Assembly (NCBI GenBank): GCA_038206395.1
Contig: JBBRAX010000019.1
Span: 40,267-104,266, forward strand
Length of the DNA: 64,000 nucleotides
DNA from: JAGSPQ01 sp038206395
Lineage (GTDB): Bacteria; Myxococcota; Myxococcia; Myxococcales; Myxococcaceae
Direction: 5' to 3'
This document shows positions 37,659 through 50,800 of the stretch, piece by piece. Position numbers and translations under genes: made by a program. A model generated the notes under the pieces. It was given only the letters and a program-made list of their open reading frames with translations. It searched no databases and was not told where the DNA came from. The first letter of the stretch is position 1. Each line of letters opens with the position of its first letter.

Positions 37659-38175
37659 ACCCAGTGAATCGCTCGATACGTCCACGTCGCCGGTGATGTG
37701 GATCTCCACCGACGTGTGGCAGCGTCGGAAGCAGTGGTCGCGCTTCCCGTCGCTGAAGGCCAGTGCTGACGCTCCGGCGCTCCTTGCTGACGCGGACGCT
37801 GTGGTGGTTGATGAGCGCTGGCGCGAATCGCGGCCGACCTCGAGCACCCGTCCTGCTCCGCCACCGGCGATGTCTGTTGCCGTGGCGCGGACCGCACTGG
37901 CGCGAACGGAAGACGCCGGGGCTTTCTGGAATCCCGCTTCGTGGCCGATGTGTTGTGGCGCGCTGACGGTCTTGGTGTTGGCCAACCCCACGCGCGCGGA
38001 GCTGGAGGCCTCCGAGATCGCCCTCGGCCCATTGGACGACGCTTGCCCCGGCAACGATGAAGGTTGGCGCGACGAGCTCAAGAATATCCGAAACGGCGCA
38101 CTGCCTGAAAACGGAGTGAACGCGTTTCAGTGCGGTGCTTGTGGGCGCGGCTACGGCTCCCTCAGCCACACGTGA
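37618..38175 (+). other. Unassigned open frame of 185 codons in the decayed island
   Basis: A frame from GTG 37618 overlapping the Ntn-hydrolase fragment. The second half (FWNPASWPMCCGALTVLVLANPTRAEL, GVNAFQCGACGRGYGSLS) reads like genuine protein with paired Cys, but the first half is Ser/Arg-rich and unconvincing. No family is recognised. It may be a fragment of a larger acquired gene. The rest of 38176-38272 shows nothing I can support. Confidence 0.3.
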
Positions 38176-38272
38176 AGCGCTGGCCACCTCGGGCGATGCG
38201 ACGCTGCGTGAGGTCTCCCAGCGCATCGGGCTCGCGGCATCGCGCGCCGGGCTGTTGGAGGCATACGCTCGC

Positions 38273-38397
38273 GCTCAGAGCTCGTCTACAAGTCCTATGC
38301 GCCGTCGACTGAGATGAAGGGGCTGAAGCTCGAGCTCGTCGACGTGGCCGGCCGCCGCACCCTTCCCGCCAACGATCTGGTGAAGCTGTTCGCGAAG
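38273..38397 (+). pseudogene. Duplicated fragment of the NlpC-like gene (repeat A, copy 2)
   Basis: 125 bp matching 35887-36011, reading ELVYKSYAPSTEMKGLKLELVDV then AGRRTLPANDLVKLFAK. No start, no upstream domain, and the last ~140 bp of the parent gene are missing before the kinase end begins 12 bp later. Confidence 0.9.
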
Positions 38398-38411
38398 AGC
38401 CACCGTAAAGG

Positions 38412-39505
<1,094 letters not shown>

Positions 39506-39509
<4 letters not shown>

Positions 39510-40096
39510 CGGGTCTCCGTTAGCGCTTCGAGGTTGGCCAACATTTCATCGAGTGTCATCGGCGCCTGCGGAGCGATCGCCTGCCTCGCCGCTTCCGGCA
39601 TTCTCGGCACCGCGGCCGTCCCTATCGACTGCACCACCGGCACGCCACCGCGAGAGGCAATTCGCTTGAGGCCAACCGCTCCGTCTTCGCTGGCGCCGCT
39701 GAGCACGACGCCGATCGCGCGATCGCCGTACACGTCGGCCACCGACTCGAAGAGCACGTCGATCGACGGCCGCGAGAAGTGCACTGGGGGGTCGATCGAC
39801 AACGCGAAGGTCCGTTCGTCTTCGACCAGCAGGTGGTAACCCGGCGGCGCGAAGACGATCGTCCCCTGCTCGATCAGATCTTTATCGGACGCCTCGCGCA
39901 CCGGCAGGCGGCACTGGGGTCCGTAGATCGAAGGCAGCTCACTGCGAGAGTGCGGCGGCAGGTGCACCACCACCACCACGGCCAGGGGCAGCGCTGAAGG
40001 CAGGGCCGGAAGAAGTTGGTTGAGCACTTCGATCGAGCCCGCCGAGCCGCCAATGGCGAGGACCTTCAGGTGCTTGAAGTCGAAGGGGCCGGACAT
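39506..40096 (-). CDS. CheB-type protein-glutamate methylesterase (no receiver domain)
   Basis: A 196-residue catalytic domain of CheB with Ser18 (IGGSAGS), His45 (VVHLPPHS) and Asp138 (SGASEDGAVG). It lacks the N-terminal REC domain, so phosphorylation cannot control it directly; control would come through the operon's kinases. No chemoreceptor gene is in the window. Its neighbours suggest methylation of the hybrid kinase or another sensor instead of flagellar chemotaxis. Confidence 0.95.
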
Positions 40097-40097
40097 G

Positions 40098-40906
40098 TCA
40101 GCTCTTCCGGTAGATTCTTTCGGCCTGGACGAGGTCGGTGAAGTGGGCGCGTGCGGGCGAGAAGCTCAAGGTCTCGCGCGAGCCGAGGCCGAGGATCCCC
40201 AGCGGGCACAACGACTCGGCGAAGAGGTTCAGCGCGCGTTCCTGCAGCTCGCGGCGGAAGTAGATGAGCACGTTGCGGCAGGTGACCAGCTGGGCCTCGG
40301 TGAAGACGCTGTCGGTGGCGAGGCTGTGATCGGCGAACACCACCGATGACTTCAGCGACTTGTCGAACACCGCGACGTCGTAGCCCGTCTGGTAGTAGTC
40401 GCAGAGCGAGCTCTTGCCGCCGCTTTGCTGGTGGTTCTTCGTGAAGGTCGCCAGGCGATCGAGCCGGTAGACGCCAGCCTCGGCCCGCCGCAGCGAGTCG
40501 GGGTTGATGTCGGTGGCGTAGATCACCGTGCGATCGAGCAGCTCTTCCTCGCGCAGCAGAATCGCCAATGACCAGACCTCTTCGCCCGTGCTGCAGCCGG
40601 CGACCCAGATCTTCAAGCTCGGGTACGTGCGAAGAATCGGCACCGCCTTCTCGCGCAGCGCCTTGTAGAAAGTCGGGTCGCGGAACATGTCCGAGACCTG
40701 CACCGTCAGGTAGGCGAGCAGGTTCCCGAAGATCGCCGGCTCGTTGATGAGCTTCTGCTCGAGCTCGAGAATCGAGCCCACCTCGAACTCCGGCAGCGCC
40801 TGGCGCAGCCGTCGACGCAGCGACGACATCGCGTAGCCACGGAAGTCGTGGTGAAAGCGCGCGTAGACCGTCTCGAGAAACGAGCGCAGCCCGTCTTCGT
40901 CGCCGG

Positions 40907-40922
<16 letters not shown>
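40098..40922 (-). CDS. CheR-type protein-glutamate methyltransferase
   Basis: A 274-residue SAM-dependent methyltransferase: N-terminal helical domain (FHHDFRGYAMSSLRRRLRQAL), SAM-binding VAGCSTGEEVWSLA, ATDINPDSLRRAE and CRNVLIYF. It lies 1 nt ahead of CheB and overlaps the hybrid kinase gene by 16 bp. The CheR/CheB pair probably sets the sensitivity of the hybrid kinase. Confidence 0.95.
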
Positions 40923-44365
<3,443 letters not shown>

Positions 44366-44412
44366 TAAGTCTCACTGGCTTTGGCTTCGGCCGCGATAAG
44401 ACTCAAGTCTTG

Positions 44413-45963
44413 ATGCCAGTGATCCAGGAATGGCTGAACCTGCTGGTCCGCTGGGTCCACGTGATCGCCGCCATCATGTGGATTGGCGACAGCTTCCTCT
44501 TCATGTGGCTCGACAGTCACATCAGCCCCGCGACGAAGAAGCGCGAAGGCGAGGTGGCCGGCGAGCTGTGGATGACGCACTCGGGCGCGTTCTACGAAGT
44601 GGTGAAGCGCAAGTCGCTGGGAGAGCTGCCCGAGAAGCTCTACTGGTTCAAGTGGGAGAGCTACACCACCTTCATCACCGGCTTCCTGTTGCTGGCGATC
44701 GTCTACTACCTGGGCGGCTCGGCCTTCCTGATCGACAAGACCGTCGCCGATCTCACCTACGGCCAGGCGGTCGCAATCAGCCTCGGGCTGCTGCCCGTTT
44801 CCTTCCTGGTCTACGACACGCTGTGGCGCACCCCACTCGCGAAAGACCAGCGCGTCTTCGCCGCCGTCTGGTTCGGCCTGCTCGTCGCCCTCGCCTACGG
44901 CCTCACCCACCTGTTCAGCGGCCGGGCCGCCTTCCTTCACCTGGGCGCGGTGATGGGCACGGTGATGACCTTCAACGTCTTCTTCCGGATCATCCCCTCG
45001 CAGCGGCACATGATCGCCTCGACGAAGGCGGGCACGCCGGTTGACACCCGCTACGGCATTCGCGCCAAGGGCCGGTCGGTTCACAACCATTACATGACGC
45101 TGCCGGTGCTCTTCACGATGTTGAGCAACCACTTCCCGAGCACGTACTCGAGCCCGCATGCGTGGGCGGTGTTCGCGCTGCTGGCGATCGTCGGCGTGTC
45201 ACTGAAGTACCTGATGAACTTCCGGCTGCAGTCGAACCCGGCGATCATCGGCCTGTTCTTCGCGGCGCTGGCGGGCGTGATGGCGCTCACCACGGCCGAC
45301 CGCCCGACGAATGAGCAGCTGGCGAAGTTCCGCGACGCTCCGAAGGTCTCGTACGCGACGGTGACCTCGATTCTTCAGACGCGCTGCACGCAGTGCCACT
45401 CGAAGACGCCGACCAGCGACTTGTTCGCGGCCGCTCCGAACGGGGTGCTCTTCGACACGCCCGAGCACGTGGCTGGCCACGCGGAAAGAATGTTCATGCG
45501 TTCGGTCGCTTCGCAGACGATGCCGCTGGGCAACCTGACTGGCATGACAGTGGCCGAGCGCGAGCTGCTGGGGGCCTGGTACGCGCAAGGAGCCGACGTG
45601 ACTGCGAGTGGCCCTGTCACGGTGCCCGGCGTCGGCAAGGGCGAGCCCGTCGTGCCGGACGCCGGCAACCGCACCCCTGAAGAGCTCGCCAACGAGCACT
45701 TCGCCGCCGTCTGCCTCGCGTGCCACGGCGAAGGCGGCGCTGGCGATGGCGCCGCTGCGATCGCGCTGCCCGTGAAGCCCCGCAACTTCACCGAGCCCGC
45801 CTGGCAGGCCAGCGTCACCGACGCTCACCTTTACGAGATCATCTTGAAGGGCGGCCTCGCGGTCGGAAAGAGTCCCCTGATGCCCGGCAACCCGTCGCTG
45901 GCCGACAAGCCCGAAGTCATCGACGCCCTGGTGAAGAAGGTGCGCGGCCTCGAGAAGAAATGA
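44413..45963 (+). CDS. puuD: Urate hydroxylase PuuD with two cytochrome c domains
   Basis: A 516-residue membrane enzyme oxidising urate to 5-hydroxyisourate and passing electrons to the respiratory chain. The N-terminal ~300 residues have eight or so helices with the family motifs LNLLVRWVHVIAAIMWIGDSF, FKWESYTTFITGF and RAKGRSVHNHYMTLPVLFTM. The usual PuuD cytochrome domain has CTQCHS near residue 324 and MPLGNLTGMT. A further cytochrome c domain follows with CLACHG near residue 434 and PLMPGNPSL. PuuD normally ends after the first. The start at ATG 44413 gives the correct N-terminal helix. It diverges from the hybrid kinase gene across 47 bp. Confidence 0.93.
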   Translation: MPVIQEWLNLLVRWVHVIAAIMWIGDSFLFMWLDSHISPATKKREGEVAGELWMTHSGAFYEVVKRKSLGELPEKLYWFKWESYTTFITGFLLLAIVYYLGGSAFLIDKTVADLTYGQAVAISLGLLPVSFLVYDTLWRTPLAKDQRVFAAVWFGLLVALAYGLTHLFSGRAAFLHLGAVMGTVMTFNVFFRIIPSQRHMIASTKAGTPVDTRYGIRAKGRSVHNHYMTLPVLFTMLSNHFPSTYSSPHAWAVFALLAIVGVSLKYLMNFRLQSNPAIIGLFFAALAGVMALTTADRPTNEQLAKFRDAPKVSYATVTSILQTRCTQCHSKTPTSDLFAAAPNGVLFDTPEHVAGHAERMFMRSVASQTMPLGNLTGMTVAERELLGAWYAQGADVTASGPVTVPGVGKGEPVVPDAGNRTPEELANEHFAAVCLACHGEGGAGDGAAAIALPVKPRNFTEPAWQASVTDAHLYEIILKGGLAVGKSPLMPGNPSLADKPEVIDALVKKVRGLEKK

Positions 45964-47325
45964 ATGGCTGAGCCCACCTCAATCATCCGCGGCCGCCGCG
46001 TGCTGTTGCCCGAAGGCATCGCCCCGGCCGCGCTGCACCTGCGCGACGGGAAGATCCTCGCCGTCGCTGCGTACGAGGCGGTTCCGCCCGGCGTGCCCGT
46101 TCACGAAGCGGGCGATCGCCTCGTCACGCCCGGCGTCGTCGACTCGCACGTGCACCTGAACGAGCCGGGCCGCACCGAGTGGGAAGGCTTCGCCACCGCG
46201 ACCCAGGCCGCAGCGGCCGGCGGCATCACCACCGTCGTCGACATGCCGCTGAACTGCATTCCCGCCACCGTCTCGCGCGAGAACGCCGAACTCAAGCGCG
46301 AGGCGCTGCGCGACCAGGCCCACGTCGACATCGCCTTCTGGGGCGGGGTGATTCCCGGCAACGCAAAGGCGCTGCAGGGCCTCGCCGAGTTCGGCATTCA
46401 CGGCGCGAAGTGCTTTCTCTGCCCGTCGGGGGTCGACGAGTTTCCGAACGTCACCCGCGCGGATCTCGACCTCGCGATGCCGGTGCTGCGCGATCTAGGC
46501 GTGACCCTGCTCGTTCACGCCGAGCTGCCGGGCCCGTGCGACGCGGCCGAAGCACGCCTCGCCGCTTCCCACGCCGACCCGCGCGCCTACGCCACCTACC
46601 TCGCCTCGCGCCCGCCGGCCGCCGAAGACCAGGCGATCCAGATGATCGTCGAGCTGTGCCGCAAGCACCGCTGCCCCGCGCACATCGTTCATCTGTCCAG
46701 CGCCTCGGCGATTCCCCTGCTTCAGGCCGCGCAGGCCGACGGGGTGCCGATCACCGCCGAGACCTGCCTTCACTACCTCGCCTTCACCGCCGAAGAGATC
46801 GCCGCCGGAGCGACCCACTTCAAGTGCGCGCCGCCGATTCGCGAAGCAGCCAACCGCGCCGCGCTGTGGCAGGGCGTCGAGTCGGGCGTCGTGTCGATGG
46901 TGGTGTCGGATCACTCGCCGTGCACCCCGCGGCTGAAGAAACCCGAGACGGGCGATTTCTTGAGCGCGTGGGGCGGCATCTCGTCGCTGCAGCTCGGGCT
47001 TTCCGTGCTGTGGACGCTGGTGTCCGAGCGCGGTCATTCGATTCAGCAGCTCTTCCAGTGGAACGCGAAGGCCCCTGCTCGCCTGGCCGGCTTCGCCGAT
47101 CGCAAAGGCCAGCTCGCCCGCGGCTTCGATGCCGACATCGTGATCTGGGACGAGAACGAGACCTTCGAAGTGAAAGGCGAAGCGCTGCACCACCGCCACA
47201 AGCTCACGCCGTACGCGGGCAAGCGCCTGCGCGGAGTGGTTCACCAGACCTGGGTTGGCGGCAGCCTCGCCTACGACGCGTCTGCAGGTCTTGCCCGGCC
47301 CCACGGCCGGTTCCTCTCGAAGTAA
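45964..47325 (+). CDS. allB: Allantoinase
   Basis: A 453-residue cyclic amidohydrolase that opens allantoin to allantoate. Metal ligands are visible: DSHVHLNEPGRTEWEGF, the Lys in HGAKCFLCPSGVDEFP that is normally carbamylated, LLVHAELPG, PAHIVHLSSA and VVSDHSPC. These, particularly HLNEPGRTEWEGF, separate it from dihydroorotase and hydantoinase. The start directly follows the PuuD stop with no gap. Confidence 0.95.
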   Translation: MAEPTSIIRGRRVLLPEGIAPAALHLRDGKILAVAAYEAVPPGVPVHEAGDRLVTPGVVDSHVHLNEPGRTEWEGFATATQAAAAGGITTVVDMPLNCIPATVSRENAELKREALRDQAHVDIAFWGGVIPGNAKALQGLAEFGIHGAKCFLCPSGVDEFPNVTRADLDLAMPVLRDLGVTLLVHAELPGPCDAAEARLAASHADPRAYATYLASRPPAAEDQAIQMIVELCRKHRCPAHIVHLSSASAIPLLQAAQADGVPITAETCLHYLAFTAEEIAAGATHFKCAPPIREAANRAALWQGVESGVVSMVVSDHSPCTPRLKKPETGDFLSAWGGISSLQLGLSVLWTLVSERGHSIQQLFQWNAKAPARLAGFADRKGQLARGFDADIVIWDENETFEVKGEALHHRHKLTPYAGKRLRGVVHQTWVGGSLAYDASAGLARPHGRFLSK

Positions 47326-47337
47326 TTCAAGGAGCCC

Positions 47338-48870
47338 ATGTCCGTTCGCGCCCCTGTTCCCGAGCTCTTCGCCCACCTCGTCGATCTCGCTGCTGACATC
47401 ACCGGCGGCTTCGTCCTCTTCGCCACCGACGACTACTTCGCCGAGAAAGAGAACCTGCTGCGGCCGCACGCCGCTGAGTGGATCGCCGAGAAGTACACCG
47501 ACAAGGGTAAGTGGATGGACGGCTGGGAATCCCAGCGCCGCCGCACCGAAGGCCACGACCTGGCGATCATTCGCCTCGGGCTGCCGGGCCAGGTGCACGG
47601 CGCGCTGGTCGACACCACCCACTTCAAGGGCAACGCGCCCCAGCAGGTTTCGCTGGAAGGCATCGAAGCGTCGTGGACGGCGACCCCCGAAGAACTGAAC
47701 GCGGCCGACGGCTGGAAGACGCTCGTCGCCCAGACGCCGGTGAAGCCGGATCATCAAAACGTGCTGAAGCTCGACGGCGCGTCGGGCCGGGTGACGCACG
47801 TGCGCTTGCGGATCTTCCCTGACGGCGGGGTCGCGCGGCTTCGCGTCTACGGCGAAGTGCTGCCCGACCTGCGCACGTTCTGGCGCACGGGCTCGGTGGA
47901 TCTCGCGGCAGTCGAGAACGGCGGCACGGTCGCCGAGGTCAGCGATCAGTTCTTCGGGCCTCCCTCGAACCTGCTGCTACCGGGCCGCGGCGTGAACATG
48001 GGCGATGGCTGGGAAACGAAGCGCCGCCGCACCCCGGGCAGCGACTGGGCGGTGATTCGCCTCGGCCGCCGCGGCGTCGTCGATCGCATCGAGCTCGACA
48101 CCCACTTCTTCAAGGGCAACGCGCCGCAGGCCTGCCTGGTCGAAGCGCTGGACGTGACCCAGGCTCCGCCCGATGCGCTCGAAGGCATTCTTCGCGCGCC
48201 CAAAGGCTGGACGACGCTGATCGAGAAGCACCCACTGGTGCAGCACCGCCGCCACCAGCTCGACCCGTCGCGGCAGCTGCCCGCCACCCACCTGCGCGTT
48301 CACATCTTCCCGCACGGCGGCGTCAACCGGATGCGCGTCTTCGGCCACGCGCTGGACACGCCGCAGGAAAGCGCGGCCCTCGCAGAGCTGAACCCGAAGC
48401 TGCTGCAGTCCTTCTGCGGCAGCTCGACCTGGATCCAGCACCTCTCGACCCACCCCATCGGCTCCGTTCGCAGCCTCTTCGCGCTCGCCGAAGACATCTG
48501 GTTCTCGCTGGACCCCAAAGACTGGCTCGAGGCCTTCGCCGCCCACCCCCGCATCGGCGACAAGCAGAAGGCGAAGAGCGCCACCCTCAAATCGGCGAAG
48601 TGGTCTTCCGGTGAACAGCGCCAGGTCGGCCTCGGGGACGCCGAAGTGCTGAAGCAACTGAAGGCGTTGAATGAGCAGTACCTGAAGAAGTTCGGCTTCA
48701 TCTACATCGTCTGCGCGACCGACAAGTCGGCCCGCCAGCTGCTCGAGATCCTGCAAGAACGGCTTCGCAACCCGAAGAAGGCCGAGCTCGAGAACGCGGC
48801 CCGCGAGCAGGCGAAGATCACGAAGCTGCGCATCGAAAAGTGGCTCGTCTCGCAAGGGGTGGTGCCGTGA
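47338..48870 (+). CDS. Allantoicase fused to OHCU decarboxylase
   Basis: A 510-residue fusion. Residues ~1-335 are two allantoicase repeats, each with GxWxxGWE(S/T)xRRR (MDGWESQRRRTEGHDLAIIRLG; GDGWETKRRRTPGSDWAVIRLG) and HFKGNAP. Residues ~345-505 are 2-oxo-4-hydroxy-4-carboxy-5-ureidoimidazoline decarboxylase, with catalytic-type AAHPRIGD and KFGFIYIVCATDKSA. The decarboxylase makes S-allantoin and the allantoicase cleaves allantoate to ureidoglycolate and urea, so the fused activities are not consecutive (allantoinase acts between). AAGGAG precedes the ATG. I see no frameshift between the halves. Confidence 0.93.
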   Translation: MSVRAPVPELFAHLVDLAADITGGFVLFATDDYFAEKENLLRPHAAEWIAEKYTDKGKWMDGWESQRRRTEGHDLAIIRLGLPGQVHGALVDTTHFKGNAPQQVSLEGIEASWTATPEELNAADGWKTLVAQTPVKPDHQNVLKLDGASGRVTHVRLRIFPDGGVARLRVYGEVLPDLRTFWRTGSVDLAAVENGGTVAEVSDQFFGPPSNLLLPGRGVNMGDGWETKRRRTPGSDWAVIRLGRRGVVDRIELDTHFFKGNAPQACLVEALDVTQAPPDALEGILRAPKGWTTLIEKHPLVQHRRHQLDPSRQLPATHLRVHIFPHGGVNRMRVFGHALDTPQESAALAELNPKLLQSFCGSSTWIQHLSTHPIGSVRSLFALAEDIWFSLDPKDWLEAFAAHPRIGDKQKAKSATLKSAKWSSGEQRQVGLGDAEVLKQLKALNEQYLKKFGFIYIVCATDKSARQLLEILQERLRNPKKAELENAAREQAKITKLRIEKWLVSQGVVP

Positions 48871-48913
48871 CGACCGGCCCCGATGGCGAAGCGAACAGGG
48901 AGGCGCCAACGAG

Positions 48914-49243
48914 ATGATCTCGACCCACATCCTCGACACCACGAAGGGCAAGCCCGCGCGCGGCGTCACCGTCTCGCTCGAGCTGTTCGACAACGCTAGC
49001 TGGCGGCGGGTCGCCGAGGGCGTCACCAACGAAGACGGCCGCATCAAGCCGCTGCTGGACGTGATCCCCAAAGAAGGCACCTACCGCCTGCACTTCGAGG
49101 TCGCCGAGTACTTCAAGCAGCAGGGCGTCGACGCGTTCTTCCCGCAGGTGACGATCACCTTCCAGGTGAAGTCGGCGAAGGAACACTTCCACGTGCCGCT
49201 GCTGCTAAACCCCTTCGGCTACTCGACCTACCGGGGCTCCTGA
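48914..49243 (+). CDS. 5-hydroxyisourate hydrolase (transthyretin-like)
   Basis: A 109-residue transthyretin-related enzyme hydrolysing 5-hydroxyisourate to OHCU. STHILDTTKGKPARGV at the start, FFPQVTITF and the diagnostic C-terminal HVPLLLNPFGYSTYRGS are all present. No signal peptide, so it is cytosolic. GGAGG lies about 10 nt upstream of the ATG. It supplies the substrate of the preceding gene's decarboxylase domain. Confidence 0.96.
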   Translation: MISTHILDTTKGKPARGVTVSLELFDNASWRRVAEGVTNEDGRIKPLLDVIPKEGTYRLHFEVAEYFKQQGVDAFFPQVTITFQVKSAKEHFHVPLLLNPFGYSTYRGS

Positions 49244-49245
49244 CC

Positions 49246-49743
49246 ATGGCGATCGTCGCAGCGCCGATGACGGCAGCAGCGTTCGCCCCGTTCGGCGAGC
49301 TGGTGGCGTGTGGCGAGGGCGAGGGCGCGTCGGCCAACTTCGGCACCGCCCAGCGCTTCGACTACACCGCCGCCCTTCACAACGGCCGGCCGCACGCCCG
49401 CGCGAACATGGTCACGGTGCGCTGCACGCCCGTCGCCCTGCCGCTGCAGCTGAAGCTGCTCGAGCGCCACCCCCACAGCTCGCAGACCTTCATTCCGATG
49501 GTGTGCAGCCGCTACCTCGTCTGCGTCGCTCCCACCGGAGCCGACGGCAACCCCGTGATCTCCGAGCTCAAGGCGTTCATCGTGAAGCCGGGCCAGGCGA
49601 TCAACTACCGCACCGGCGTCTGGCATCACCCGCTGGTGGTGCTCGATGCGCCGGCCCAGTTCGCGATGCTGGTGTGGGAAGACGGCGGCAAAGAAGACTG
49701 TGTCTTCTTCCAGCTGCTCGTGCCGCTGACGATCACAGGCTGA
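49246..49743 (+). CDS. allA: Ureidoglycolate lyase
   Basis: A 165-residue cupin-like enzyme splitting ureidoglycolate into glyoxylate and urea. Family segments include AFAPFGELVACG, ERHPHSSQTFIPM, the metal-site stretch KPGQAINYRTGVWHHPL and FAMLVWEDG then KEDCVFF. It completes urate to glyoxylate within five genes. It lies 2 nt after the HIU hydrolase gene and overlaps the convergent downstream gene by 11 bp. Confidence 0.94.
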   Translation: MAIVAAPMTAAAFAPFGELVACGEGEGASANFGTAQRFDYTAALHNGRPHARANMVTVRCTPVALPLQLKLLERHPHSSQTFIPMVCSRYLVCVAPTGADGNPVISELKAFIVKPGQAINYRTGVWHHPLVVLDAPAQFAMLVWEDGGKEDCVFFQLLVPLTITG

Positions 49744-50392
49744 TCGGAAACCGGCCCACACCTTCGCGGCACGTCACCGTGATCGAATCCGTCTGCGGCG
49801 GGGGCGGCGTGCCGCGATCCCACTCGAAGCGGAAGAGCATCACGCCGTCGTCCGCGCCCTCGTCGAGATCGCCGATCACGTAGTGCTTGCCGTTGGGCAG
49901 CCGCACGTCGCAGTTGTGCCAGTCGCGGTTGCTCTTGTTGAGCACGACCACCCGGCGGCGCGCGCCGTCCCCGGTGAGCCGCACAGTGCCGTCGAGCCAC
50001 GCGCCCTGCTGACCCGCAGCGGCCGGCTGCGATCGGGTCGGCTCGGGCGGGGGCGGCGCATTGACGACAGGCGCAGGCGGCGGAGGCGCAGGCGGCGGAG
50101 GCGCAGGCGGCGGAGCGACTTCGGGCATGCGACCCACGCGGGCAACCTTCAGCGGCACGTACGCCAGGGCCTTCGAGTCGAGGTTCACCCGCGACAGCGA
50201 CTCCCACACCTCCATCACCACCGCCGTGCCTACCGGTGCGCGGCTCTTCGCGTCGAACACCTGCAGCGCGGCGCCGATCTCGACCCCGTTCGCCTGGCCC
50301 GCGCGCAGGTACGTCTCGCCACGGTCGAGGAAGACCTCTGCGTCGATGTTGGGAGACTGCGACAGCACCAGCAGCGCAAGAAGAGCGGTCAT
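49733..50392 (-). CDS. Exported protein sharing two domains with the Ser/Thr kinase tail
   Basis: A 219-residue protein with a short signal sequence (MTALLALLVLS), an SH3-like domain of about 60 residues (FLDRGETYLRAGQANGVEIGAALQVFD, APVGTAVVMEV), a Pro-rich spacer from a tandem 15-bp repeat, and a C-terminal domain (GTVRLTGDGARRRVVVLNKS, RDWHNCDVRLPNGKHYVIGDL). The same two-domain order, similarly spaced by a Pro/Ala linker, ends the kinase at 55233-57530. GGAG upstream supports ATG 50392 over GTG 50398. It is 38 nt after the acyl-carrier gene. Confidence 0.75.
   Translation of the reverse strand: MTALLALLVLSQSPNIDAEVFLDRGETYLRAGQANGVEIGAALQVFDAKSRAPVGTAVVMEVWESLSRVNLDSKALAYVPLKVARVGRMPEVAPPPAPPPPAPPPPAPVVNAPPPPEPTRSQPAAAGQQGAWLDGTVRLTGDGARRRVVVLNKSNRDWHNCDVRLPNGKHYVIGDLDEGADDGVMLFRFEWDRGTPPPPQTDSITVTCREGVGRFPISL
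50071..50115 (-). repeat. Three perfect 15-bp tandem repeats coding for the APPPP linker
   Basis: GCGCAGGCGGCGGAG three times in a row on the plus strand, encoding an (A-P-P-P-P)-type linker in the minus-strand gene. Copy number could vary between strains. Confidence 0.9.
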
Positions 50393-50430
50393 AGACACTC
50401 CAGTTGCCGGCCAGAGCCGAAACGATCAAC

Positions 50431-50721
50431 TCAGGCGGCAGGAGGAGTCTGCTGCGCCGTTTCCAAACCCGCCACTGCCTTGTCGATGAAGGCGAAGATG
50501 TCGGCAACGGTGCGCATCTGGCGGGCATCCGTCTCGGGGATCTGCACCGACAGCGCCTTTTCCAGGGCCACAATCAGGTCGACGCCGTCCAGGCTGTCGA
50601 GGCCCAGGTCGTCACGCAGCCTGGCTTCAGGGACGATCTTCTCGCGCTCGAGCTCGAACTCGCTCGACAACGTGTCGATCACGATCTTCTGGGCCTGCTG
50701 TGACTTGGAAGGTTCCGACAT
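50431..50721 (-). CDS. Acyl carrier protein
   Basis: A 96-residue ACP. DDLGLDSLDGVDLIVALEKAL holds the phosphopantetheine-accepting Ser, followed by the helix III region (PETDARQMRTVADIFAFID). ATG 50721 gives a normal ACP length; ATG 50766 would add 15 residues. A specialised ACP next to several ketosynthases implies it serves this cluster and not bulk fatty-acid synthesis. It diverges from the first KS gene across 79 bp. Confidence 0.93.
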   Translation of the reverse strand: MSEPSKSQQAQKIVIDTLSSEFELEREKIVPEARLRDDLGLDSLDGVDLIVALEKALSVQIPETDARQMRTVADIFAFIDKAVAGLETAQQTPPAA

Positions 50722-50731
50722 TTCGGGCGGC

Positions 50732-50760
50732 TCGCTACCAATGAGACGGCTCTGGGTCAA
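50732..50760 (-). promoter_or_regulatory. Candidate sigma-70-type promoter for the ACP gene
   Basis: On the minus strand TTGACC (plus 50755-50760), a 17-nt spacer, then TAGCGA (plus 50732-50737), ending 10 nt before ATG 50721. The -35 box is good, the -10 weak. Confidence 0.3.
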
Positions 50761-50800
50761 TTCCATTTAAAACAAGTCCGTGTTATCCGACCGGGCCTTC

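Noticed and set aside
50071..50115. 15-bp tandem repeat as a possible CRISPR or regulatory array
   Set aside because: No spacers; the repeat is in frame and encodes a Pro-rich linker.
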